Assembly: GCF_963855985.1 (NCBI RefSeq)
Contig: NC_087108.1
Coordinates: 12,170,001 to 12,234,000, forward strand
Direction of reading: 5' to 3'
DNA from: Ostrinia nubilalis
Lineage: Eukaryota; Arthropoda; Insecta; Lepidoptera; Crambidae
Length of the DNA: 64,000 nt
Part shown: positions 19,499 to 30,971 of the stretch, one piece after another
Position numbering within the stretch: the first letter of the stretch is position 1
Layout of the letters: the number at the start of each line of letters is the position of its first letter
Program-made: the position numbers and the translations under genes
The notes under the pieces: model-generated
Database searches by the model: none
What the model was told of the DNA's origin: nothing
Seen by the model: only the letters and a program-made list of their open reading frames with translations

Positions 19499-20881
19499 GG
19501 TATTATTTAAAATTGACGTTTTCACACATTTTTATAAAAATTTAGTTACAGTACTACCGTATCTACTGCGATCTAGCGATTGAAATCTCCAAACCATTCT
19601 AACTTTAAGTCCTTTTGAGTCACGTATTTTTAACACTATGATTCCAATATCATTACCATAATTTCATTATTACTCTCACGTTAATCATAAAGATATGGCA
19701 CTTAAACTTTGGGACTTCTATCGTCATCATCATCATCATTGCAAGCATAAAACATCCACTGCAAATAGGCCTTTTATACGCATAATTGCTAAACCTAAAA
19801 CAAAATATTTCCCATCCAACCCCAAAATGTCCCCAAAAAATCTCCATAAAATTATTCTTATCTCAAAAATACCGAAGTTAATCAATAAAATTACCCCTTA
19901 GAGCCACTGTCTTATTAAGGCAAAGAGAAAAAGGCAAGGCTAGGTGATTCCGGGGAAAATTAAAAATGCCCCGGGCCAATCTGGTAATATTCCTTCGGTG
20001 GGGCGCGATCGCTACGCCAGGTGTATTGTGCGGAATGGAAATGTTTTAACTCATGTGGAGTAAATTGTTGTTGGTGCGGGTTTGATTCTTGGGGAGGTTA
20101 ATTAAACATGTTTTAGATTTTTGAACTTTTGTTTAGGTGGGAATTGAGATTTAACGTCCAACGATTTTGAAACTTCAAGTGGCAAAAATAAAAAACGAAC
20201 TAATAATCCAATATTGATAGGAGCGCCCTCCTGACAATTTCATAGCTGGGACGCACGGTTCAATGTTGGACATTCTATCTTTATTACGATTTTTCACTTT
20301 CTGATCATTTGTTCTGACCGCTGCGTTACCTAAAACTTTTAGCGCTGAACACTAGTTTAAATTGGGACTTTTATTAACTTTTATGGTATTTTTTTATTTA
20401 TATCGTTTTTTTAGCAAATGATGTAATTTTAAAATTATTTTAGATCTTGATCCGTACTAGGTGCAGCCTCATAAATAAGATTTTGGTTGATTAGTCGATA
20501 AATAAGAAAATAACTAAATATCTGAATTTCATGAAATCCATGAATTACAAGTTTAATTTTTGAAAACTAATTTTAAGACTTACTAGTGTTGTACCATAGT
20601 GATAGGGCAAACCATTATTTGGGACAAATATAAATGTAAGTGCCCTAAAAAGGGCACTAATAAAAATTCAAATTTAAATAATAATTTAAACCGAGTGAAG
20701 CTACCCGGAGTTCATAAAACGCGTCGGGCGAGGTTGCCTAGAATAAATTCAGGTTCGCCATTTTGTTCCCATAATGAATGCTAAGATTAAGATTTGTGCG
20801 CGCTGGGATTGCCCTTTTGTTTGCATTGTGACCGCCCGGTGTACACTCGGACGCATTTTCAAGAACATTTTTTTAAACAAA
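19499..20881. other. unique DNA with a small hairpin
   Basis: No gene recognised. agtgccct-aaaa-agggcact (20639-20658) is a perfect 8-bp-stem hairpin. 19960-20045 is somewhat CpG-rich (ggggcgcgatcgctacgcca). Confidence 0.45.
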
Positions 20882-20945
20882 AAGTTGTAAGTCAATCAGA
20901 AGTCACGATAGTCGATCGGTGTAGGGGTCGGACTGGCCGACTCTT
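20882..20945 (+). mobile_element. tRNA-like SINE head fragment (SINE-3)
   Basis: cacgatagtcgatcggtgta, ggggtcggactggccgactc, then ttgat matches the minus-strand tRNA-like sequence at 52949-53032 through its A-box half. The B-box half is missing. Confidence 0.55.
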
Positions 20946-21043
20946 GATACAAGCATATTCAGCTTAGTACGAGGGGCTAACGCTAATCTGTAAAAATAAA
21001 TGTTGACTACACAAGACACCAACTGGCAGCATGGCCTCAAAGT

Positions 21044-21545
21044 GTGTTGGCTTTTAGGACACTTATACACAGCCCAAATATAGCTTACTTGCCCTACCAC
21101 CACTTTGGGGCGACATATCACAAAGACCTAGAAGCTCGACAGAAAATGCTGGATGCGATACGGAAAGCCGAGCAAGGACCTGTTTATCACCAGGACCTCA
21201 CAGGAGTAGTCGCAGTATCTGGATCGCGCTGCGTGAGTTCGCGCACTCCTGGCACACAATCAGGCGAAATTATGAGAAGAAGTGATGACATTTATCAACG
21301 ATAGCAGCCCGACGCGAAGTACCGTATTTGTGGTGTCAAGCCCCAGAAGGGGGAGAATTGAATATGAGAAGGGACATGGATCAGAGAAATTTGTAGGGAG
21401 TCAAGCAAAGCGCCCGGGGAAAAGAGCCCAGAGCAAGTACCCGCGCGCTCTCCCGAGATTCGGTTCGTACGCCGTGAGGCAGGAAGAACCATGGGTGGTG
21501 GTGGGTTATATCACACAGACCAGTATCATACCAGTGATAGAATGA
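21044..21545 (+). pseudogene. coding-like relic, family not recognised
   Basis: GC-rich compared with the surroundings. Two partly overlapping plus-strand frames of 86-87 codons: the first (21044-21304) includes YHKDLEARQKMLDAIRKAEQ, the second (21282-21545) includes KRPGKRAQSKYPRALPR. The composition suggests old transposon coding DNA with a frame break near 21290. I cannot match it to a family, and a chance or host-derived origin is not excluded. Confidence 0.25.
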
Positions 21546-22136
21546 AAAGCAGAGGTACCTACCTATTGATGTTCGCGCAACATGGGCCTGTTTCTAGTGT
21601 TTTGCAGTTATTTAACGGACGGTTTCGTTATCTTTCTGTAATAATAGCCAGGAACTATGCCTTCTCAAGGCAATAAGATTGGTTTTCAGCATAATAAAGG
21701 ATTATGTTAACCTTGACTAGGTACAACTAGATTTAGTGTAAGACGAGATTGGGGAAAAAACTCTTCAATAGTGGATAAAAAAAATATTATAAAAACTTCG
21801 TTTGTTGTTACAAATCATGTATCAAATAAAACATCCCTATGCTATTGAAATTTATTCTAATGCTAGCCTAAAATAATGAAAGCATAATCACTTCCTACTA
21901 CAGATATTTAAACTTTTTTTCCTCATAGAATGTTAACATTTCCTCTTGTCCGACTGTACTTAAACCGCTTGAGGCTTGTAATACACGTGGGGCGTGATAG
22001 CTGCTGTCGTCATAACCGGGTTCCGTACTAAATGGAACCCTCGATCTTATGGCCGCGAATAATTATGAATAAATTATGAAAATCTGAGAAAATTCGAGTT
22101 TTTTTCAGGAACACAAAAATATTAAACAAACTTGTC
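21546..22136. other. unique DNA
   Basis: Nothing firm. gggttccgtactaaatggaa at 22018-22037 resembles the termini of the repeat at 9139-9693, but it is too short to call. Confidence 0.4.
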
Positions 22137-22415
22137 GGCCGTTTGGTGTAGTGGTTCGAAATGGACTACTATTCCGGGGGTAGCGGGTTCGATTCCCGCA
22201 CAGTACAAAATAATATTTGTGTGCATGAACATATTTGTTTGTATTGGACTGGGTGTTTTCTATGTATAATATTATGTATGTATTTACAAAAAAAAAAGTA
22301 TTTAAGTATGTTTATATCCGTTGTCTAGTACCCATAGTACAAGCTTTGCTTAGTTTGGGACTAGAAGCGCAGTGTAAATTAATGTCCAAGGATATTTATT
22401 TTTATTATTATTTAT
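22137..22415 (+). mobile_element. full-length tRNA-derived SINE (SINE-2)
   Basis: The head 22141-22205 has an A box (tggtgtagtggtt) and a perfect B box (gggttcgattccc) in tRNA-like spacing. The outer stem does not pair, so this is not a functional tRNA gene. The body runs through tgtattggactgggtgtttt, ccgttgtctagtacccatag and caagctttgcttagtttggg to an aaggatatttatttttatta tail. Other parts of the family are at 13560, 36936 and 38634. Confidence 0.88.
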
Positions 22416-22435
22416 TTTAAAAAAATGTATAAGAT

Positions 22436-22757
22436 GATCATCATCTTCATCATCATTTCATCAGTCATAAAACATGCACTACTGAACGTAAGCCTCCTCC
22501 AATGATTTTTAAATTCATCGGTTGATGGAGTGGCCTGCATCCAGCACCTTCCTGCTACCTTTATGAGGTCGTCTGTCCAACTTGTAGGTGGACGTCTCAA
22601 ACTACGGTTTCAGGTACGTTCATCATAATCATCATCATCATCTCAGCATAGGACGTCCAGGTACGTTACCTTCACTAAATACCTTGCTTTCCCATCGGCC
22701 GTCAGTTCTGCGTACTATGTGCCCTACCCAATACCCATTGCCACTTCAGCTTGCTAA
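22436..22757 (-). mobile_element. RTE-a 3' stub (outer copy, split)
   Basis: Reverse-orientation copy: atgatcatcatcttcatcat tail at the left, then the reverse of ATNRSMWKSLG/RWTDDLIKVAG coding, ending ccacttcagcttgctaatct (KLKW start region). It is interrupted at 22621-22657 by a 37-bp insertion of the same family. Confidence 0.85.
22621..22657 (-). mobile_element. 37-bp RTE-a micro-insertion with TSD
   Basis: Only the tail and last ~16 bases of RTE-a: catcataatcatcatcatca, then tctcagcataggacgtc. It is flanked by the perfect 10-bp duplication caggtacgtt (22611-22620 and 22658-22667), which is outer-stub sequence. Confidence 0.92.
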
Positions 22758-23029
22758 TCTAAATTATTTCAATAAATTAATTCAATATTTGTAATTTATT
22801 TACTAATTTCAATATGTGTATCAAGCCACATGTGCCCAATGTCTTGTGCGGCAACAAAGGATCTTTCGGTCATATAACTATTAGTTAATCTGTAACTTTG
22901 CTCCAAGCAATAAGGTTCAATATTTTCCTAAGGGAGTAGCTGTGGTGTTCATTGCACCATAGTCAAAATATAGAAAAGTAAATAATCCGGTCGTTACGAA
23001 TATTAAAATAAAATTAAAATTTATAATAA

Positions 23030-23135
23030 AATTCATTTATTTTTGCAAATGGGCTTTAAAAAAGCGCTTTTACAGGTCCCAATATTAACCCTACCACTGC
23101 TTCGGGACAATAAATGGGCCAGTGCTGAGAAGAAG
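23030..23135 (-). repeat. LINE 3'-tail-like repeat, family B (reverse)
   Basis: ttttgcaaatgggctttaaa, ccctaccactgcttcgggac and gggccagtgctgagaagaag are the reverse of 3140-3240. Confidence 0.7.
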
Positions 23136-23688
23136 CTATTTATTAATTTGTTATTAGTAGGCCCTTAGTTACCTTGTTGTTCCACAAAAAGAACCAAAAT
23201 ATTGCTTGGTGTTGTAAGGTAAAAAAAAATTAGCGCATGCTAATGCCCAAATAAGATTCTGCATGCATAGATACATAATATGTATAAGAATTGGAATACA
23301 TGTATCAAACATGGGTCTCATGTTGTTCGGATACCCATTTCTGTCTTGACATTGAAATTACATTTTAGCAATTAATTTTGATTGATGATTTAAAAACTAG
23401 AAATAATAAACATTATAATAATAATTTGAAGACCAAACATATTGTATTTGAACTGTCAGCGAACTACAAAATTGTAGTTTATCATTTTTTTTGCGGTAAA
23501 ACATGGCATAATGTAGGGCATCTTTTGCTCATCGATTTCATTTTATACGCATGTCCTGTACCTACTAATGTATGAACTAGTGCGAACATGTGTTACCTTT
23601 CTCTTTGACTGTGGCGCCACTATCTGCCGACATGTGCTAACGCTTCTCCGTATTGCCGATCGCCGACAACTGTTAATGGGGGGCGGTA
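23136..23688. other. unique AT-rich DNA
   Basis: No feature recognised. The 65-codon ORF at 23378-23575 has no motif. Confidence 0.45.
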
Positions 23689-23900
23689 TTAGTTTTTATT
23701 ATTCGCCGAGTTTTCCTCATTGCTCTCATCGCCTCCCGATAACATAGCTTTCCTTATAAATGAGGATTTCCTCTTTTTTTGTTGAGGTGAAAGTGTGTTT
23801 GTGTTATTCCTTTGGGTTGTGGTGATAATAGACAATTGATCTTCTTCCGAAAGTTGGTTGATAAAGAGCTTACCTATGTGATCATTATTACTTGTAATAA
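23689..23900 (-). other. coding-like minus-strand open frame, unknown
   Basis: About 70 codons ending in TAA near 23689, hydrophilic and low in simple-sequence bias: contains GKLFINQLSEEDQLSIITTT, then SPQQKKRKSSFIRKAML and GGDESNEENSANNKN. It could be the C-terminal end of a nuclear protein exon or of an old transposon ORF. The formal ATG at 23928 lies in the adjacent repeat, so it is not a convincing start, and no good splice acceptor was found. Confidence 0.2.
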
Positions 23901-23904
23901 CCAC

Positions 23905-24034
23905 ATAAAGCCTGGTCCGTGAGCACAAAGAATTTTGTCCAATGACCCCAAGCTACCCATCCTTATCGCTCGCGCGTAATTATGTTGCTGTCGCGACTGT
24001 GCAACGCGCGCCCGCAGTGAGTGTTCGAGCTGGC
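23905..24034. repeat. repeat F, copy 1 (with inverted GC-rich block)
   Basis: About 90 bases nearly identical to 36571-36660 (cctggtccgtgagcac, ttgtccaatgaccccaagct, acccatccttatcgctcgcg), followed by a 34-base block (23996-24029) that is inverted relative to copy 2. No coding. Confidence 0.85.
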
Positions 24035-24296
24035 TTTAGATAGGTTACTTACAGCAGCTTCGCTCACATGAATATCATAGAAAGTCTCCTTGTTCGGCAA
24101 ACTGGGATAAAAGCTAACCTATGTTTTTTCCTGTGTCTCAAACACCAAAATCGTTTTAGTGATTTAAGCGATTAGAAACATCCATTCATTCCTCTATTCA
24201 TTTATAGTAAAAAACTTTCACATACGCGCATATTATATTAGTAGGAAGTACGAGTAAGTGTAGAGTTTAGCAAGATCTTCTAAACCGTTTTGACAG

Positions 24297-24432
24297 CAAC
24301 AAATTACTATGAGGTCTCACAGTGCGCGTGGACCCACAGGGTGACACACGAACCAATAACAGAGCTCTAATCAACGCTGTGCGTTCGATTTTCTGCTTCA
24401 CTTAAGCAAGCATCGTTTGTGAATACGAGCGT
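24297..24432. mobile_element. MITE-1 copy, left terminus eroded
   Basis: attactatgaggtctcacag to gtttgtgaatacgagcg. The left ccgtattcac terminus is missing or replaced by gttttgacagc. Confidence 0.8.
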
Positions 24433-24906
24433 AAATACCATAGCCATGGATTGGACGGTGTATAAAAATCACAAACATCACATTCGACTGGCAACAAACA
24501 ACAACCGAAATGAAAACGCATCAATTCATATAAAATTCATTTGATAGCCTTTGCCGCTTCACAATTATCCTGGAATTGACTGGGTGGAGGGGAGTTAATG
24601 TGATGACACGTCAATCATGACGTCATGGTAGTATTAACAGATTTTTGCCATTAATTTGTGAGCGAGGTTATCGAATGAGTAGGCGGTGGCACTTTGAAAT
24701 GGAGTGTTTTTTTAAATTAATATGTGATTAAATTTAATCAAAATAGGGAAGAACGTAGACTGAAACAATTGAAAGACGATAGGTACAATGTATTACTATT
24801 TATGTAAGGTTATTATTGAAAAATAATAGTCAATTACAAATAATATTACTCGGACCTAATCAGAAATGTATAGTGACAGCCATTATTTTAGGTAGTACCC
24901 ATTCTT
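24433..24906. other. unique DNA
   Basis: gtgatgacacgtcaatcatg followed by acgtcatgg near 24600-24630 contains short inverted motifs. No gene recognised. Confidence 0.4.
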
Positions 24907-25011
24907 CTATGGAGGATTTGGGTGAAGCATGCTTTCACTTTCGGCCTGATCATCACTTTCCATCAGATGAGATGCAGGCCAAGAGCTTTGTCGTTGTAAA
25001 TAAAAAAAAAC
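24907..25011 (+). mobile_element. SINE-1 3' fragment (diverged)
   Basis: ctatggaggatttgggtgaa, tcggcctgatcatcactttc and tgcaggccaagagctttgtc match the tail half of SINE-1, ending in an A-rich run. Confidence 0.75.
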
Positions 25012-26403
25012 TTCACATTTGTTTATTAAAAGCTTAAAATATCAATGGATGCTATGAGTTATTCGGTTTAACACCCTTACAACAATTTTTAATTAATTAT
25101 TAATACTGCCTTCTGATCGTTTTTTTAGGTTGGCGATGTCTGCCGCTTGAATCTAATGTAACCCATAATATTGTAATTATGTTGTTGATATTACAGATTT
25201 TTTATTCAACTTAATGAATTATGAGAAGTTATTAAATGAAAAATAAAGCTTCCAGTGGAAGTTCACTGTACATAACTCACAAAACACACATACAAGTAAA
25301 CACCATCCATTGGCCCAATTGAAAGCTGCAGTCGATTAAGCGCCATAAGCATTATACAGGCTGTTCAATAGAGTGGCAGTTACCTACGTCGCGCGCACGA
25401 ATTAATGCTGATTTTATGCCGCACCCTGTATGTTTCGGCCGTTCCAAATGTTTATCGTTCTCGATGTATTTATTTTGGGCTGGAAAGTGTAGGATTGGTT
25501 GTTTGTTTGCAACATCTCGTTTTTTATGTCAATGGAACCTTTCATTACCTAGTCCAAGTTAATTGTATCTTTTTTTAAATTTAATAAGAGGCACCTATTT
25601 CAAATACTATTTTTAAGTTGGTTAGAATCGAAATTATGTTAAACCCTTCAAACAAAAACTACTGGTCGGATTCTGGTTAAACTTTGATTGTCAAAGTTGA
25701 ATAATGCAGCAGTTTTTGTAATGCGTATCTGTCAAGAGCTATTAACCTCTGAATGCCCGGATAGCATTATTTGGACTTTTCAAGATCATTTTATAAATAA
25801 TCTTGCCCTTGATTTTTCAATTTAAAATCCTTACAAATAAAGGAAAATTTTAGGGCCCTTGTACGCGTCTCAAATAGGTATTGATCACAAAGTTGAGACA
25901 ATATTATTGACAGAATTGTCATTTTAAACTATACCCCGTTTATCTCCACAGAAAAATCCCCATCTTTTTCCTAGTTATTCAGGTAGTTATTCACCCATAC
26001 CATCGATAATTCTCCCTTTATGACCGCTGTTTACCCCGGCTGCTAAGTGAATCCAGGGTAAACAGGAAGACGGAGTGAAATTAGAGGAATCAATAACAGT
26101 GGGACCACATTATGGTGGATTTATTGGAGTAAGCTTATTAGTTGGACTGACTGTGAGGAATGTAGGACTATGAATGAATAGACAGGAAGGACATTTTTTA
26201 GTATAATTTGTAATATTAAATTATATTAAGACTATTTCGATAACTGAAGAGAAGGGCCTTTTAACAACATGCTACATTATGCCCGCTGCTTTACCTGCGT
26301 GAAATTTATTGTGCTCGTGTCAGCGGGATGATTTTCATCACGGTTTTTAAAGGGGGACAAGTGAAATACACATTTCATACTATCTAATTACTTAGTTACT
26401 TCT
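25012..26403. other. unique AT-rich DNA
   Basis: The largest plain stretch of this part of the window. 25320-25440 is slightly GC-richer (tacctacgtcgcgcgcacga). No exon, RNA or repeat recognised. Confidence 0.45.
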
Positions 26404-26787
26404 TCCTACTATATAATATTATAAAGGCGAAAGTTTGGATGTCTGGATGTCATGATATCTGGATGTCTGGATGTTTGTTACTCTTTCACGCAAAAACTAC
26501 TGAACGGATTTTGTTTTAACTTTACAGTATTATTGTTTATAACCCAGATTAACATATAGGCTATAATTTATGACGATATGTGACAAATAAATTTCAATAA
26601 ATAAATAAGACGTGTCTAAAAAGCGCCATCTATCGTCATTGGTTAAAATCTACAGCGCTGGACAAACTACTGTTTTTGACGTTCGTAAATATTCATGCGG
26701 GGGAAGCCGTGAAGCGCCATCTATCAACATGATATCTATCGGGGGTAAAACGAGGTCTACGCGTACGAAGTCGCGGGCGGCCGCTAG
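26404..26787 (+). mobile_element. non-autonomous Helitron, 384 bp
   Basis: TC at 26404, then actatataatattataaagg and a ggatgtctggatgtc core. It ends gaagtcgcgggcggccgctag (CTAG at 26784-26787) followed by T. The interior has two gcgccatctatc blocks. It is related to 42554-42878 on the other strand. Confidence 0.85.
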
Positions 26788-27345
26788 TTTTTAATATTTT
26801 GATAATGAAGACGATTGAGTTTTAACAAAAAATCCATAAATCCGCGATAAGCGGTTATCACGCCATTTTATCGATTTTGCCCATACATTTTGACGTCCAT
26901 AAGAATATATCACGGTGCGCATGCTAGCCCAGCTGGTCATAGCTTTGTTGAAAAGTCACAGTATAAACTTAACATGCACACTGATGATCTCGCGGCGTCG
27001 TCCGTACTGGTATTAAACTTATTTTTTCTTCTATCTTAATTTCCGGTTTATTTTTCTCTATTTTCAATAGAGGTTTCGGCCTGTGCGATGAAAAAACATT
27101 CAGGCTAGAGTTTGAGATAAATTGATTGACCCTATCTATCGGTATCCTAGCTCTACACACAGTGTAATATACAAAAGTCTCAGGGAATGCGACAAAGTAT
27201 CGGTGTATAAAAACCAAATGTCGGCGGACAGTCGCCTCCACCCACGTTTAATATACTTCAGGGTACTGGCACGCACAGAAGTGCTATTTTATTAACTAGT
27301 TTGTTCTCCCGGTTCCATTGAGAAACAAGTTTTTATTCTACTAAA
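26788..27345. other. unique DNA with one minus-strand ORF
   Basis: A 90-codon minus-strand frame (26969-27241) has a Lys/Glu-rich middle (KPLLKIEKNKPEIKIEEK). No motif, splice context or repeat match; probably chance or old transposon DNA. Confidence 0.25.
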
Positions 27346-27435
27346 GTTTTATCAAATCAAATCAAATAATTTATTTAGTACTTAGGCCCTTTCTAGGGCG
27401 CATAAACACGTCCCATATTATAGCTTACCCCCTTT
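27346..27435 (-). repeat. LINE 3'-tail-like repeat, family A (reverse)
   Basis: Starts with atcaaatcaaatcaaataat (the tail) and continues taggccctttctagggcgca, the reverse of 11050-11100. Confidence 0.7.
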
Positions 27436-27642
27436 ATAAAAAAACATAATTATTTGACGAGGAAGAAGAGCTGTAAATATTCTAAAATCGCTAAAAACTT
27501 TGTTGAGTTACCCTATAGCATGATTTGACTTTTTTTTGCACTAAGTAAGTTCTAATTGTCCTTTTGGAAACTAGATGTAATTAGATCGCAATGAAAGCGA
27601 GGTTTGTTTTTTTTCACAAGTATAATTTTCAATTTTACATTT

Positions 27643-27696
27643 CGTTCGTTTCAGCAAATTGACGTCCACTGCTGGACAAAGGCGTCGCCTCCTAAA
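27643..27696 (-). mobile_element. 54-bp RTE-b micro-insertion with TSD
   Basis: cgttcgtttcagcaaattga, then cgtccactgctggacaaagg. It is flanked by the perfect 12-bp duplication aattttacattt (27631-27642 and 27697-27708). Confidence 0.92.
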
Positions 27697-27708
27697 AATT
27701 TTACATTT

Positions 27709-29049
27709 ATCTTTAGTTAAATCTCTGGAATTAGATTTTCTATTTTATTTAATACCCTAACTGTATATCTTTCAACAGTGTCAATATAACTTTTCCAGAG
27801 TAGTCCTTAGAGAAAACCGTAGTAAAACCACTAGACACTTTTCTCCTCGCCAGTGCAGCGGTACAATAAATAAATAGCGCGGATTCCGAAGTGACCAACA
27901 GGCCCAATAAAGGCGGGTAGGCAGACAAATGCGAGCTTGGTCCTTTGGGGTTGATCATTTTCGCTTTTGGACAAATACGACTTTGCATTAAGAGTCCCCA
28001 CAGACTTGCGATTTGTCGGCGGATAGTTAATTAATCGGGCTATTAATAAATTTAAACAAGTACGCACTTTAAATTGATTCGGTATCCACAGATTCCTTAT
28101 ACAAATCTAACTGAAACTTATCTGCGAAGGTCATTGGAATTTAATTTGAAAAGGAAACTCAGGAAACGGAACCTAAGATCGGTTACCGAACGACCGTTAT
28201 AACATATAGACATAGAGATAACGGTAAATTATTAATTTAAAATTATTATTGGGAAGTTTAGTGATAAATTAGAGGTCTCCTATCAAAGGTCTCATACATA
28301 TAAAAGAGGCTTTGTTATGTAACGTAAAAATAACATGTCAAATAATTATGCTCAACTTTATAACGATTCATTAATGTTTTTTCTCAAACTTTTTCGGTTG
28401 GAATTGATATTTGAAATATTTAGAATCGTCCGATCACTTTATCATTACGATGCCGATTGACAAGCAAACCAATCCACCATATTTCTTAAAATTTGATGAA
28501 TTTAAATTCTTAGGACATCGACTAGTAGTAAAACTTCGAAAATTCAGAAAACTAGAAATCAAACCTTGTTCAAAGTACTCCATTTCTTAATGAATTCAGC
28601 CCAGACCTCAACAAAGCTGAATAGATCCAACAAACTGTCACAAAGGTCAGCACAAATCCGTAATCATACGCCATTCCTCATTCTGCATTCTCCAGCCATA
28701 AACCCCCATAAACTAGGTGCCCTACGACATAAATCGTGGTAAGGTCACCTGTATCAGTAAAAATATACGCTCCAATACCAGATAAGAAGTGCAACTGTCG
28801 CGGGCATTCCTTGAATGCTCGCTTTGTTCGGCTAGGAAAGTGTGGAGAGAGACTTTGGAAGAAAAAGTCAAAAACATTATGTCTTATATCTTTTGATTTC
28901 AAAATTACGGCCTTTTAAAAACCTATGTCTTTTACGAGTATGTCATTGTTGTAGAAAATTAATAAAGGCACAGAAGGTGTGCCAGTTTAAGTAATACAAT
29001 GTAGCCTGTAGATGTGTTTTTAAGGACCTAAAATAGTGGCAAGCTAATA
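27709..29049. other. unique AT-rich DNA
   Basis: cccacagacttgcgatttgt, then cggcggatagttaattaatc near 27998-28035 looks like a fragment of a MITE terminus but has no partner here. ORFs of 74-79 codons have no motifs. Confidence 0.4.
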
Positions 29050-29205
29050 ATGGAAAGCGCATCGAGAGACGTCCACCCGTAAGGTGGGCCAACGAACTCA
29101 TAAAGGTAGCAGGAAGGCACTAGATGCAGTTCGCTACCAACCGATACTGCAGAACATAGGAAGGCTTATGTTCAGCAGTAGACGTCCTTGTGGCTGAAAT
29201 GTTGA
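29050..29205 (+). mobile_element. RTE-a 3' stub
   Basis: agacgtccacccgtaaggtg, catcaaagg-type and caggaaggcactagatgcag, then gaaggcttatgttcagcagt and the tail gaaatgttgatgaatgatga. Confidence 0.85.
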
Positions 29206-29220
29206 TGAATGATGAAATAA

Positions 29221-29362
29221 CCTCCCACTAGGTGGACCAACGATCCGGTGAAGGTCGCGGGAGGTGACTGGATGCGGGCGGCGCAGGACCGGTGTTTGTG
29301 GAAATCCTTGGGGAAGGCCTTTGTTCAACAGTGGGCGTCATTCGGCTGAAACGAACGAACGA
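29221..29362 (+). mobile_element. RTE-b 3' stub, directly after an RTE-a stub
   Basis: cctcccactaggtggaccaa, gtgaaggtcgcgggaggtga and gcgggcggcgcaggaccggt, ending tcggctgaaacgaacgaacg. It inserted at or near the ATG-rich tail of the preceding RTE-a copy. Confidence 0.88.
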
Positions 29363-29590
29363 TGAAAAAATTATTATGAAATACGAAAGTGCTCTCCACA
29401 CTCCCACCCAAAGCTGCAGTTAATCAATTGCTGCCGGCATCCGCGGTGCAGTCGATGTTATTGCATGCCCGCGTCGCCATCGCGTGTCGATCACGCTCCG
29501 ATAGCGTTTCGACTTTTCGGTTTAGGGCACCGGGTGTACAGACTTGGATGACTAATTTTAAAGAGCAGTAAATTAACACCCGTAGGTATT

Positions 29591-29713
29591 ACAAAACGAT
29601 GCTTGTTTAAGTGAAGCAGCAAATCGAACGCACAGCGTTGAATAGAGCTCTGTGATTGGTTCGTTTGCGCCCACGCGCACTGTGAGACCTCATTGTAATG
29701 TTTGTGAATAAGC
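29591..29713. mobile_element. MITE-1 copy (reverse orientation)
   Basis: acaaaacgatgcttgtttaa, gaacgcacagcgttgaatag and cactgtgagacctcattgta, ending atgtttgtgaata. Confidence 0.85.
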
Positions 29714-29764
29714 TCACCAAGAACAAGACGTTCGAGATAGAAATAAATGGCGGCGAAAGTTAGG

Positions 29765-29893
29765 ACGAGCTCATAAAGGTAGCAGGAAGGCGCTGGATGC
29801 AGGCCGCTACCAACCGGCCATTATGGAATCATTGGGGGAGGCCTATGTTCAGCAGTGGACGTCCTATGGCTAAAATGATGATGATGAATGATT
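29765..29893 (+). mobile_element. RTE-a 3' stub
   Basis: agctcataaaggtagcagga, aggcgctggatgcaggccgc and aggcctatgttcagcagtgg, then the tail aaaatgatgatgatgaatga. Confidence 0.88.
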
Positions 29894-30147
29894 AGGTAGG
29901 AAAGTCAACCCCGCGTAACAAGATAAGAAGAAAGAAGAAGAAGAAGCTTAATCCTCGATTTACCAATGGTAAATTCGAGAGGGTTATGCATTGGAGACTA
30001 AATCACCTCATTGATGATGATGATTATGAAGCTCAACATCTTCAATGATCGTAGTCCGTTTTTGAAAAAGCATTTTTATATCATGAAAAATTTGCGCTTT
30101 GCCGGCTTGACTTGCACTTATATTATTTTATACCCGAATATTTTTTT

Positions 30148-30296
30148 ATGCATAACAAGGTAGGTATTTGATCGCAATCGCACCTGGTGTTAAGCGAGAT
30201 GCAGTCTAGGATGGTACATTTATCTGCCCTGTTAAGTGCCTATTCACTCTCGCCTTGAAAGGCCCGGATTGTAATGTTCGGGAAAGACAGAAGCAG
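30148..30296 (+). repeat. dispersed repeat, copy 2 of 2
   Basis: Matches 1934-2092 (see there). It has small deletions relative to copy 1. Confidence 0.7.
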
Positions 30297-30971
30297 GAAG
30301 TTAATTCCAGTACTATTCGTTTTAATGTATAATTTTTTTATTAAAAGTTTTTATTTCAAAATTTAATAAGTTCGTAACGTAATAAGTTTCACGAAAATTT
30401 CAAGTAATCCAATTCGTTGACCGTCAGTGTACACCCACTTGCATAGTTAGAGACGACGGAAGGTTGTACCGTGACCTTATTACTCGTGCTTGACGTGCAT
30501 CGATTCGGCAATTTCAGCCCCAGTGAAAGCTAATCAATGTTTTATTAGTTTCAAATCTGAGTCTAAAATGCAATGGCACAATTCAAGTCAATTCAGTAGG
30601 ATCACAATTAAAAAAAGTTGATAGGAGCATTGTAGAGGCTCTCCAGTCAAAAGTGTGAGAACAATCTCTATCAGATCAAATCGTTAATAATGTAGATAAA
30701 CATAGATTTCTATTTCTTTTTACATATTTCTGCGGTCGCTCGCGCATGTCTCATTTATTGCGCGATACTGGCCGCCAAAAAACTGTATTCTATTTATAGT
30801 CCAGTCATTTGGTACAAAATAATATGGTTACCTGGAAAGTTTTCCGGGAGTCAATAATGAAAATTTGTATTTACGTATAGATTTCGATGTGCTCTTTCCG
30901 AATTTCAACTTTGCGACCTCCTATCGTCGCCGCGGCGGCCACCATATTGGAAAAATGCTGCCTAGTGGCAG
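30297..30971. other. unique DNA
   Basis: No gene recognised. A GC-rich patch (ctatcgtcgccgcggcggcc) at 30922-30941 borders the following MITE. Confidence 0.45.

Noticed and set aside
22137..22210. Possible functional tRNA gene
   Set aside because: A and B boxes are good, but the acceptor ends do not pair and a SINE body with an AT-rich tail follows. It is a SINE head.
23689..23928. Treating the minus-strand ORF as a complete small protein
   Set aside because: The only ATG lies in repeat F and no acceptor was found. It is kept only as a low-confidence coding-like stretch.
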